DNA from: Clostridium beijerinckii
GTDB lineage: Bacteria; Bacillota; Clostridia; Clostridiales; Clostridiaceae
Direction of reading: 5' to 3'
NCBI GenBank assembly: GCA_003129525.1
Contig: CP029329.1
Location: forward strand, 653,501-717,500
Length of the DNA: 64,000 nt
Positions 1-8,600 of the stretch are shown piece after piece (position 1 is the first letter of the stretch; the number at the start of each line of letters is the position of its first letter). The notes under the pieces were generated by a model. The model had not been told where the DNA came from and ran no database searches. It saw only the letters and a list, made by a program, of their open reading frames with translations. Both the position numbers and the translations under genes were made by a program.

Positions 1-19
1 AATTTAGTGCTTATTTCCC

Positions 20-61
20 AAAAAGTTTCACATAAATTTAATATTTATGTGAAACTTTTTT
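20..61. terminator. Bidirectional terminator hairpin
   Basis: AAAAAGTTTCACATAAAT pairs with ATTTATGTGAAACTTTTT and both flanks give A/T runs, so it can terminate on either strand. It probably serves a gene lying outside the left edge. Seen directly; function inferred. Confidence 0.7.
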
Positions 62-175
62 AACAATTAATTATATAGTATTCTTTAGTGAAAAATTCAA
101 ATATGCTTAAGATATATTGTTGATGATATCAAATATACTTTCATGAATATTTTACGTTTTCATTATGAAACCCAT

Positions 176-310
176 GTAGATACCCACTTTCTAGTTACAC
201 TTATACTATGAATATGTACCCAAATTAGAAATGAAGGTCATGCTTTTGTGGAAGTGTTACTATTTCGGATTTAGCTGTAGATATTTCTTTAGTAGAAGTT
301 GCTTAATTTT
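176..310. repeat. Family A palindromic repeat, half copy
   Basis: This half copy starts with TAGATACCC, has the ACTTAT block 22 nt further in, and continues through GAAATGAAGGTCATGC and the shared core GGATTTAGCTGTAGATAT and TTAGTAGAAGTTG. It lacks the returning arm of the palindrome. The same blocks recur at 355-624 and 23690-24041. The rest of 62-358 holds no gene that I can support. Confidence 0.7.
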
Positions 311-354
311 TGCTTATCCCAATATATAAGTTACATTTATAGTTATTATTATAT

Positions 355-624
355 TCAATATCTACTATACTTATGAGGATATTCCAAACTAGAAATAAAG
401 GGTACTCTTTTGTGCAGTGTTGCATCAGAGGATTTAGCTGTAGATATTTCTTTAGTAGAAGTTGTTCCAAAATGCTTGTTCAAAGCGTGCCTTTGAGGCT
501 AGCATTTTGGGTACAACTTCTGCTATTAGAAATTCACAGCTAAATCCTCAGCAACCGAAACAACAGAGTACCCTTGATTTCGGCAGGATTATCCCCATAA
601 GTAAAGCCTTTACCCTGGTATCTA
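355..624. repeat. Family A long imperfect palindrome, full copy
   Basis: The left arm (ACTTATGAGGATATTCC, AAGGGTACTC, GGATTTAGCTGT, AGTAGAAGTTGT, CCAAAATGCT) returns as a complementary right arm (AGCATTTTGGGTACAACTTC, ACAGCTAAATCCTC, GAGTACCC, GGATTATCCCCATAAGTAAA). A transcript would fold into one long hairpin of about 260 nt. The right terminus, read on the minus strand, is TAGATACCAGGG, and its TAG is the stop codon of the gene at 622-2352. A 78-residue open frame over it (462-698) is a by-product of the repeat. Confidence 0.75.
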
Positions 625-2352
625 TTTTGAGACTGTCCAATTTTCTGGCGTTGCATATATTGAAACTCCATCTTTTGCACTTGTTTCATATAAGCTAACT
701 CCATTAGAAATTAAATTATCATAAGCAATGTTTTTTACTATGCTTTTATCTGATCTGCTTATTATTCCAATATCGGGTTTTAGGTATCTAATAAAGTCTA
801 CAGTTGATGATGTGTCATTTCCATGATGCGGTACCTTTAATACATCAACATCTCTTCCATCTAATAAATCATTTACCCAAAAATCTTTTTCTGAATTCCA
901 TTCCATGTCAGCAGAAAATAAAGCTTGTAAATCTCCATAGTTTAAGTATACTATAGCAGAATTTTCATTAACTCCCCAATACTCTGCTACAAGGGCTGGA
1001 GATCCTATTGGTCCAAAATCCTTGTCTGATTGTACAAATTGCAAAATTTTATTTTTATCTATAAATTCACCATTTTCCGTATCAGTAAATTCTATATTTT
1101 TGTCTTTCATAGCTTTTACTGCATCATTATAAACATTATAATCTATCTTCATCATTTCAATGTTTGCAGCATTTTCTGTTGTAACTTTTACATCTGAATA
1201 CCAATCTTTCATTATTGCAATATCAGGCATATATACTTTTTTAACTTTAAAATTATCTAAAATAGAAGCTAGTCCACCAATATGATCAGAATGTCCATGA
1301 GTAATTATAATGTAGTCAATTACCCCTTTTCCATCTTTCTGTTTAAGATCTTGCTCCTTTAAAAAATTAACTACTTTTTCTGGAGTCTTTACATCTCCAG
1401 TATCAATAAGTACAGTTTCTCCACTTGGGAGCTTTATAAATTCACAATCTGCATTTCCAACATTTAAATATTTTACAAATAAATGATTTTTCATTTTTGC
1501 AGTGCCTGTATATTTTCCACTAGAATTAAACTCTTCCATTTTATTATCTATGATTGCATTTCCAGTTGCAATGCTACTATCTGCTTTAACATAATACTTA
1601 TTGCTTTTAGTATTTATCCACTCATTTGCTCCCATTATGCCATCTTTAGTTGAATAATAAATTTTTCCATTATTATTATAAAATCCAGTTTGAAGAATTC
1701 CATTAAATCTGAAAAAATACCAATTATCTTTTATGTATTTTTTACCTACAGTCATGATTCCTTCATCATTTAAGTAAAATTTATGTCCATCGTCTTCAAT
1801 CCACCCAATATCCATCATTCCATCTTCATCTAAATGATACCAATTATATTTAATTAATTGCCAACCAGTTTGTTTAATTCCAGCTTCATTGAAATAATAC
1901 CATGACCTTCCGAATTTTTTCCAACCAATTGTTGCAGCATGATTTTTATCTAAATAATATTCATTATCATTTTTTGCATTAGGATTCTCATCTTTTTCCT
2001 CAAACCATCCTGTTTTTTCTAATATTCCATCTTTAGTAACATAATACAGCCTTCCATCTATATTCTTCCACTCTGGCAAAACTTCTTGAACTACTGTTTG
2101 TTTATTTAAATCTTCATCATATTTTGTTTCTGTATCATTTTGACTTGGTACTTCAACATTTTGCCCAGAAATAGTTGTTGATCTTCCTGAATTTGTTGAC
2201 CCTGTCCCTTTATTTTCTGTAATACTTGTTGTAACTATAATATCTTGCTTGTCCACTTTTACTTCAGCCTTTGCATAAATTCCAATGAAAGACGTACATA
2301 ATAAGAAAATCATTGGAAATATGACTAACATCTTTTTTATATTATTTTGCAT
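622..2352 (-). CDS. Secreted cell-wall-binding protein with metallo-beta-lactamase (ComEC-like) domain
   Basis: Predicted exported hydrolase of 576 residues. Residues 5-28 form a signal peptide (a hydrophobic stretch ending near IYAKA). A Ser/Thr/Asn-rich linker follows to about residue 95, then six or seven CW_binding_1 (choline-binding type) repeats with the GWxxxxxxWYYF pattern to about residue 270. The C-terminal half is a metallo-beta-lactamase fold of the ComEC/Rec2 soluble type, with the metal motif HGHSDHIGG near residue 352, a later SADMEWNSE and VPHHGND. The substrate is unknown; relatives of this MBL class act on nucleic acids or phosphodiesters. The ATG has no good Shine-Dalgarno sequence, because the tnpB end of an IS607-like element lies directly upstream. 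A start at the internal Met8 is possible. The stop codon is the terminal TAG of a family A repeat. Confidence 0.8.
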   Translation of the reverse strand: MQNNIKKMLVIFPMIFLLCTSFIGIYAKAEVKVDKQDIIVTTSITENKGTGSTNSGRSTTISGQNVEVPSQNDTETKYDEDLNKQTVVQEVLPEWKNIDGRLYYVTKDGILEKTGWFEEKDENPNAKNDNEYYLDKNHAATIGWKKFGRSWYYFNEAGIKQTGWQLIKYNWYHLDEDGMMDIGWIEDDGHKFYLNDEGIMTVGKKYIKDNWYFFRFNGILQTGFYNNNGKIYYSTKDGIMGANEWINTKSNKYYVKADSSIATGNAIIDNKMEEFNSSGKYTGTAKMKNHLFVKYLNVGNADCEFIKLPSGETVLIDTGDVKTPEKVVNFLKEQDLKQKDGKGVIDYIIITHGHSDHIGGLASILDNFKVKKVYMPDIAIMKDWYSDVKVTTENAANIEMMKIDYNVYNDAVKAMKDKNIEFTDTENGEFIDKNKILQFVQSDKDFGPIGSPALVAEYWGVNENSAIVYLNYGDLQALFSADMEWNSEKDFWVNDLLDGRDVDVLKVPHHGNDTSSTVDFIRYLKPDIGIISRSDKSIVKNIAYDNLISNGVSLYETSAKDGVSIYATPENWTVSK

Positions 2353-2530
2353 AACCTATGTTGCCGTTGCCAAAACCTTATAAAGCTCTATAAAGCTTGT
2401 TTAATTCCCTGTTCATTGTGTCCGATTTTGTGATTCTAAAAGAATATACTACTTTCGTTTGCTATAACACTCCGAGGGCTTAAATTCCCATACAACGCAT
2501 GGTACATATTAGTAATATCGTTTTAAGTGA
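2353..2530 (-). ncRNA. Probable omega RNA / right end of IS607-like element
   Basis: The 178 nt directly downstream of tnpB, read on the minus strand, contain a CCAT...ATGG hairpin, the motif GGGAATTTAAGCCC followed by TCGGAG, and an AAGCT...AGCTT hairpin near the end. TnpB nucleases use an RNA made from the 3' end of their own gene plus the element's right end, so this is the expected place for it. The exact end and the guide segment cannot be fixed from one copy. Confidence 0.5.
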
Positions 2531-3655
2531 TTACACTACTAATTCATATCTTGATAGATTGATGCTTGCATTATAATCCCTATCTATAACACAACCACAT
2601 TCTTCACATATATATGTCCTCACTGATAGTGGAAGTTTTGGTTTTATATGACCACACTCACTACAAGTCTTTGATGACGGATACCATTTATCAGCTTCAA
2701 CAATCTCAATTCCATTGAACTCACATTTATATTGCATTTGTCTTTTAAAGTCATATAAACATTGCTTTGCTATTGCTTTTGACAAATGACGGTTCTTCAT
2801 CATTCCTTTAATATTAAGTGTTTCCATAACAACTCTTGATGGCTTGGTTTTCACTATCATGTTCGTTGCTTGGTGATTATGATTACTTCTTGTATTGGTT
2901 AATGTTCTATGAAGTAATTTAATCTGCTTTTCCATTTTTATAATATTACTTGTTTTGACAAACTTACTCCCTTCTTTATTTTTTATGTATTTGCGAGATA
3001 CCCTACGTTGTAATCTACGTAGCCTTTTTTCCAGTTGCTTTACAACTCTTGTTTTATTAATATTTTTAAATGTCATTCCATTGGAGCATATAGCTAAATC
3101 TTTCACTCCAACATCTATACCTATTGATTCAATAGTTAATTCAACTACTGGTTGATCTTTTTCTATTCCAACCGCTATAAACCAATACTTTCCGTCAAAG
3201 CTTATTCTCGGGTTGGTATATTTACAATCCGTAGGTATTACATTTTTCTTTATATTTATCCAACCAATTTTTTCAATTAGTATAGAATTTTCTTTAACTT
3301 TTAATTTTATATTGTCATTATAGAATGATGGTTTAGACTTTCTTCTACTCTTGAATCTTGGCTTATCTGCTAATCCTTTAAAGAAATTCTTATAAGCATT
3401 GCAACCATCTTTAACAGCTTGTTTTGCTACATTATTAGATACATCATTAAGCCATTTTAATTCTTCTGTTTTCTTTAAGATAGTTAATTCTTTTCTTAAA
3501 TCACCATCAAATATAAACTTACCACCATTTTTATAATTTTCTTCTTGCTTTGCAAGTGTCCAATTATAAATAAATCTTGCAGTACCGACTGATTGCCATA
3601 ATTTTTGTTCCTGTTCTTTAGTTTGATATAACCTAACTTTCTTCCCCAGTATCAT
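2531..3655 (-). CDS. tnpB: TnpB RNA-guided endonuclease (IS607 type)
   Basis: A 374-residue TnpB, close to the usual length. The N-terminal OrfB helix-turn-helix region (RFIYNWTLAKQEE) is followed by a split RuvC nuclease. RuvC-I is IGIDVGVKDLAICSNG near residue 180, RuvC-II is VVMETLNIKGM near 280, and RuvC-III is IDRDYNASINLSRYEL at the C-terminus, so all three acidic residues are present. A four-cysteine zinc ribbon (CSECGH...CEECGC) lies just before RuvC-III. Members of this family cut DNA guided by an RNA from the element's own 3' end. The start overlaps the last codons of the tnpA remnant by 23 nt, the usual coupling. No frameshift is seen, in contrast to tnpA. Confidence 0.92.
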   Translation of the reverse strand: MILGKKVRLYQTKEQEQKLWQSVGTARFIYNWTLAKQEENYKNGGKFIFDGDLRKELTILKKTEELKWLNDVSNNVAKQAVKDGCNAYKNFFKGLADKPRFKSRRKSKPSFYNDNIKLKVKENSILIEKIGWINIKKNVIPTDCKYTNPRISFDGKYWFIAVGIEKDQPVVELTIESIGIDVGVKDLAICSNGMTFKNINKTRVVKQLEKRLRRLQRRVSRKYIKNKEGSKFVKTSNIIKMEKQIKLLHRTLTNTRSNHNHQATNMIVKTKPSRVVMETLNIKGMMKNRHLSKAIAKQCLYDFKRQMQYKCEFNGIEIVEADKWYPSSKTCSECGHIKPKLPLSVRTYICEECGCVIDRDYNASINLSRYELVV

Positions 3656-4136
3656 CTTCCAACAACTCCTTAATCATTTTCTTAGCTTTAATGGCTCTCT
3701 TGCCTTGTAACGTACAACTAAAAACTGTAACTATTTGAATTAAATCCTCAACTAATTCCTATTCTTCTGAATTAGTTATCATATCTATTAATTGATTTAA
3801 TCCTTTTTTATTGTAGTTAATTCCACTTCCTATATCTGTAATGACATTAAATTGATAACCCTTAGCAATCATATATGTTTTGACATTATCAATCTGACGT
3901 TCTAAATCATCTTTTTGTTTATGTGAACTAACTCTACAATATCCAATTACTTTTTTAGTTTTAATTTCAATGCCTTTAATTCCTAAGAAATGATTGAGTT
4001 GCTCTTGTGAATAATATCTGTATCCTGTTGAAGCAACGTGATGCGGTTTCAATATATCTTTTTTATCCCACTCTCTTAATGTTTGATACGTTTTCTCTAT
4101 TAATTTTGAAAACTCTTCAATAGAATAATATTTCAT
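3633..4136 (-). pseudogene. tnpA: IS607-type serine recombinase TnpA, internally deleted with nonsense codon
   Basis: The N-terminus is the MerR-like helix-turn-helix typical of IS607 TnpA (YSIEEFSKLIEKTYQTLREW), followed by the start of a serine recombinase domain with the catalytic serine in IGYCRVSS. The open frame stops after ITNSEE (TAG at 3759-3761). The same frame then continues as ELVEDLIQIVTVFSCTLQGK...ELLEDDTGEES to a stop at 3633-3635, which is the normal C-terminus of the family. About 40 residues that normally lie between these blocks (the YKDRLVRFG region with conserved recombinase residues) are missing. The TAG looks like a mutated CAG in the family's EQELVEDL. The gene is therefore dead by deletion plus a stop. 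Confidence 0.8.
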
Positions 4137-4345
4137 TCGTTATCACATCTTTAATTTATTATAACGCAAACGTTACATAAAATAAGGCTGGTCTTATAAA
4201 CTTATATAGAGTTTTATTAACTGTTGTTACACCCCCTTAATATTCATAACGAATATTATACCTTAATGCTCAAATTGTTTCAATTTTTTAATTAGCAACC
4301 TTAAATAGAATATTTATCCGTTAGAAATTAAACTTCAGTTAATAA

Positions 4346-5206
4346 TTAAATATTTAAAAATCCCTTACCTCTAACTTCAGATACATCCACTATGGTTATA
4401 AATGCACCTGGATCTATATTATGTACAACAGTATTCAATTCTATCATTTGATGTGAACTTACAATACAATAAAGCATTTTCTTTTTATCATGAGTGTATT
4501 CACCTTCTGCAAATAAAGATGTAACTCCACGATTAAGGTCTTTAATTACATATTCAATAATTTCTTTTTCTTTTCTTGTTAAAATAAGGAGAAGTTTTTT
4601 ACTGCTAAATCCTTTTAACATCCTATCAAGAACTACGCTTTGGATGAATAACGAAATTAATGTATATAAGGCTTGTGGAATACCGAATATTATTGCTCCA
4701 ATAATTACTATTATCAGATTAAGAGAAAATCCTAAACTACCTATATTAAAATTTGAATACTTTTTTCTAATTAACATTGTTATGATATCAGTTCCCCCAG
4801 TAGAACCACTTCTTAAAAATACCAATCCATAACCAATTCCACATAAAACTCCACCATATATACAAAAAATAAGTAAATCACTTTCCATATTAATTAAATA
4901 TTTAAATGGTTTTGTTATCATAAGTGAAATTGAAAGACAAAGCATTCCTATTGTTGTATAAATAGTAAATGATTTTTCGAGTTTTTTATAGCTTAATATA
5001 AGCAATGGTATATTAATTATTAGAATTACTATACCAGCTGGAACTTCAGCTGTATACTCTAGAATTAATGCTACTCCAGTAGCACCCCCACTTAAAAGTT
5101 TAGCATGTGATAAAAAAAGATTTACTCCTAAAGATGCTATCATACAACCTGAAAATATGAACAAAATATCAATTATATTCTTTTTATATTTATAATATGT
5201 ACTCAT
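4346..5206 (-). CDS. YitT family membrane protein (DUF161 plus DUF2179)
   Basis: A YitT-type integral membrane protein of unknown transport or signalling role. The first ~200 residues contain about five or six hydrophobic helices with the glycine-rich family motifs LSGGATGVALILEY and LRSGSTGGTDIITMLIRKKY. The last ~80 residues are a soluble DUF2179 domain ending in DPGAFITIVDVSEVRGKGF. The ATG at 5206 is preferred over the adjacent in-frame TTG at 5209, because it sits 7 nt from a GGAG. It is a single gene with no clear partner. The 5210-5655 spacer holds only AT-rich promoter-like sequence and the terminator of the next gene. Confidence 0.88.
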   Translation of the reverse strand: MSTYYKYKKNIIDILFIFSGCMIASLGVNLFLSHAKLLSGGATGVALILEYTAEVPAGIVILIINIPLLILSYKKLEKSFTIYTTIGMLCLSISLMITKPFKYLINMESDLLIFCIYGGVLCGIGYGLVFLRSGSTGGTDIITMLIRKKYSNFNIGSLGFSLNLIIVIIGAIIFGIPQALYTLISLFIQSVVLDRMLKGFSSKKLLLILTRKEKEIIEYVIKDLNRGVTSLFAEGEYTHDKKKMLYCIVSSHQMIELNTVVHNIDPGAFITIVDVSEVRGKGFLNI

Positions 5207-5581
5207 CAATACACTCCTTATAGCTTATTTATAATTTAATAATTCACTTTTACTCTACATTTCTTTTTGCCAGATATAATTCTATATTTAATTGACTGCA
5301 TTTTCAACAGAATTTCTTTCTTTTTCGCAAATAATCTTTATCATTCTCCAAGTAATTATGAATAATTCAATCTATGTATTAACAAAATTATCATATTGAT
5401 ATTGAACTCATAATTTAATGTATATTTGTACTATAATTTACTAAAAATCATTATTTTTATAACTCTCATAACTAAAGTATGCCACTTAATTCTACATAAA
5501 TTCAATATTTATTGATATTATACAAATACAAATTTTCAATTCTTTTTCAATTATATAAATTCCCTAATTGTAGATAAAAAC

Positions 5582-5628
5582 AAGGTCATCAATTTGTTTA
5601 AGCGTAACCTTAATAAATTGATGACCTT
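5582..5628 (-). terminator. Terminator of the glucan synthase gene
   Basis: AAGGTCATCAATTT pairs with AAATTGATGACCTT around a ~19-nt loop, followed on the minus strand by GTTTTTATC. It lies just after the stop of the giant gene and has T-rich flanks on both strands. Confidence 0.8.
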
Positions 5629-5655
5629 TATTTTATAAATTTATACGTATAACTT

Positions 5656-8600
5656 TTACCTTAGATATACATTAATATTAAGTTTTCCTGCATTTCTTGG
5701 AATTATCTTATCTTTAATAATTTCTCCATTTATAACTACTTGTGTTTGATTTTCTTCAACATTTTCTTTATCTGTTCTGCAAACTTTTATATTATAATCC
5801 TCCTTTTCGTTTGTAATTTTTATCTCAAATTCCTTCCAGTCTTTTGGTATACAAGGTTCTATAACATATCCTTTATCTTTAACTTTTTTAAGTCCCAAAA
5901 TATTTTCAATTCCAACTCTATACATCCATCCTGATGCTCCAGTATACCAACTCCAACCTCCACGCCCCGCATGAGGTTCTTTTATATAAACATCTGCTGC
6001 CATTACATAAGGCTCTACCTTATACATCATACATTCTAATTCTGTTTTTGTATGATTTATTGGATTTATCATATTGAAATATTTTGTTGCTTTGTCTCCA
6101 AGTCCAAGCTTTGTTAAAGCTAGGATAACCCAAACTGCCGCATGAGTATATTGTCCTCCATTTTCTCTTACTCCTGGCACATATCCCTTTATATATCCTG
6201 GTTCTAATTTTGAATTACTAAATGGCGGTGTAAGCAGTAATATCATTCCTTTATCTTTTTTCACAAGATTGCTATCAACTGCTTCCATAGCTTCAATTGC
6301 TCTTGCTCTGCTATCTACAGGTTTTGCCATTCCTTCTGCTAAGGAAACCCGACTCGCATACGCTCGCTGGGTAAGTGACTCACACAAAATCGTAGATTTT
6401 GGTTCGCTACTTAACGCACCTGAAATTATTGACCAACTTTGAGCTAATGAATCAATTTGACACTCTGGATTTTCTCTAGATCCAAGTGGCGTTCCATCGT
6501 CAAAATATGCTCTTCTATACCAGCCACCATCCCATGCATTTTTCTCTAAGTTCTCTCTTATGAATTCTTTTCTTTCTTCATAATGACTTTTTGTTTCTTT
6601 ATCATTCTGCATTTCAGCAATTTCAATGAAGCTACTTAATATTGAATATAAGAACCAGCCAAGCCATACACTTTCTCCTTTTCCTTCATTACCAACAGTG
6701 CTCATTCCATCATTCCAATCTCCACTGCCCATTAAAGGAATATTATGAACTCCAAATTTTAAAGATTTTTCTATAGCCTTCAAACAATGTTCATATATAG
6801 TACCTTCCTTTGAAGATTGATTCACTATGGTATATCTCTCATCTTCACCTTCCCTTAAAGGTTCATCTTCTAAATAAGGAGCTGTTTGATTCAAAATCTC
6901 ATAATCTCCTGTAGAATTAATATATTCTGCAGTTACATAAGGTAACCATAATAAATCATCACTAAATCTAGTTCTTATACCGGAATTGACAACTGGATGC
7001 CACCAATGTTGAACATCACCTTCCACATATTGTCTTGAAGCACTTCTTAAAATTTGTGCCTTTGGTATTTTAGAATCTGCAACACCAAGTGCCATGGAAT
7101 CCTGAAGTTGGTCTCTGAAGCCATAAGCTCCACCACTTTGGTAAAATGCACTTCTACTTAAATATCTACAACTCAAGGTTTGATACAAAAGCCATCCATT
7201 TAAAAGATAATCCAAAGATTTATCTGGTGTCTTAACTTGTATATTTCCTAGGAAATGGCTCCAATATTGTTTTACTTTATCTAATTCTGCTTCTACATTT
7301 TCATAAATCTTATATTTATTTATAACTTTTTCTATATTTTCCCTTTCTTCTTGCCCAAATAAAATTACTACTTCTTTCTTTTCACCTTTTCTTAATTTAA
7401 TACTTGTTACTGCTGCCAAACATGGGTCATAAATTCCACCAAAACGATTACTTAAATTATTATGATTCAAACCTTCTGGCTCAGAAATCTCACCACCAAT
7501 TCCTATAAATTCTTTATTATCCCCAGTAAAACTTAAATTTTCACCACCTAAGATAGTTAAATAAGCATTTAATTTACCGAAATATTCACTATAAGGATTG
7601 CTTCCTCCTATGAAACCATTAGAAATATATGTAGAAATATATCTTGAACTATCGTATTCATAAACGCCCAAGACAAGTTTTGCATAATAAAACACTGAAA
7701 CATCTCTATCTTCATCACTTAAATTTTCTAAAGTAACTCTTTGAATTTTGACTCTTTCACCTTTTGGTGCAAAGACTTCAAGCTTTCCCTTCAAATCATA
7801 AGCAGTATGATTAAATTCAGAATATCCAAAGCTATGTTTTATTAAGTAATCTCCAGAATCTCTAACTGGTTTTGGTGATATTGAAAAATAGTTTCCTGAA
7901 ATATTATCTTTAATATAAAGAGCTTCCCCTAAAGGATCTCTAATATAATCATTACTCCAAGGGGTTATCTTATTCTCTCTAGAATTCCCACACCAAGTAT
8001 ACCCTGCACCCGCTTCAGATATATGAAATCCAAAATCTTCATTAGAAATAACATTAATCCACGGAGCTGGAGTATTCTTGTAATTAGATAATTTAATTAT
8101 GTAACTATTATCTTCTTTGCTAAAACCACCATAGCCATTAAAGAAATCTAAATCTTCTACATTTTCTTCATTAACTACCTTTTTAATCTTTTCTTTTATA
8201 TGATTGAAATTAGATTGATCTTGTGATTCTTGTGTTTCTTCTGTTCCTTTAAGTAAATCATCACCATTTATTACATCCATATCATGATCATATTCTTCAT
8301 ATGTTATTTCATTATTATTTTCCAACATTATATCTGGTGCTAAACTGTTCTTTATATCCATATGTGAATTTAGGTCCTTGCTTAAATCTCCAAATGAATT
8401 CAAATTTCGCCCTAAATCCATATGTGAGTTTGATTTTTTTTCTACTCCTGTATATGAGTTTATATTCTTCTCTAAATCTATATATGAATTTAGATTGTTC
8501 TTACAATCTACATAAACCCTTGAAATTCCTATTAATAGCTCTTTAACTTCAATGTCCATGGTTGCCTTATTGTGAATAAATATTCCACCTGCTTTGTTTA

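Larger units (their letters stand above)
2360..4250 (-). mobile_element. IS607-like element (tnpA decayed, tnpB intact)
   Basis: The gene order, a serine recombinase with MerR-type helix-turn-helix followed by an overlapping TnpB, is that of IS607-family elements, which lack terminal inverted repeats and make no target duplication. Both ends are therefore approximate. A small inverted repeat TAACG-CAAA-CGTTA sits about 25-40 nt upstream of tnpA and could be a TnpA binding site. The right end abuts the start of the cell-wall-binding protein gene. Confidence 0.7.

Noticed and set aside
462-698. Plus-strand open frame of 78 codons
   Set aside because: It lies over the right arm of a family A palindrome and the 3' end of the MBL gene on the other strand; there is no ribosome binding site.
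8340-8515. The 30-bp array as a CRISPR
   Set aside because: Units are contiguous without spacers, imperfect and translated in frame; no cas genes in the window.
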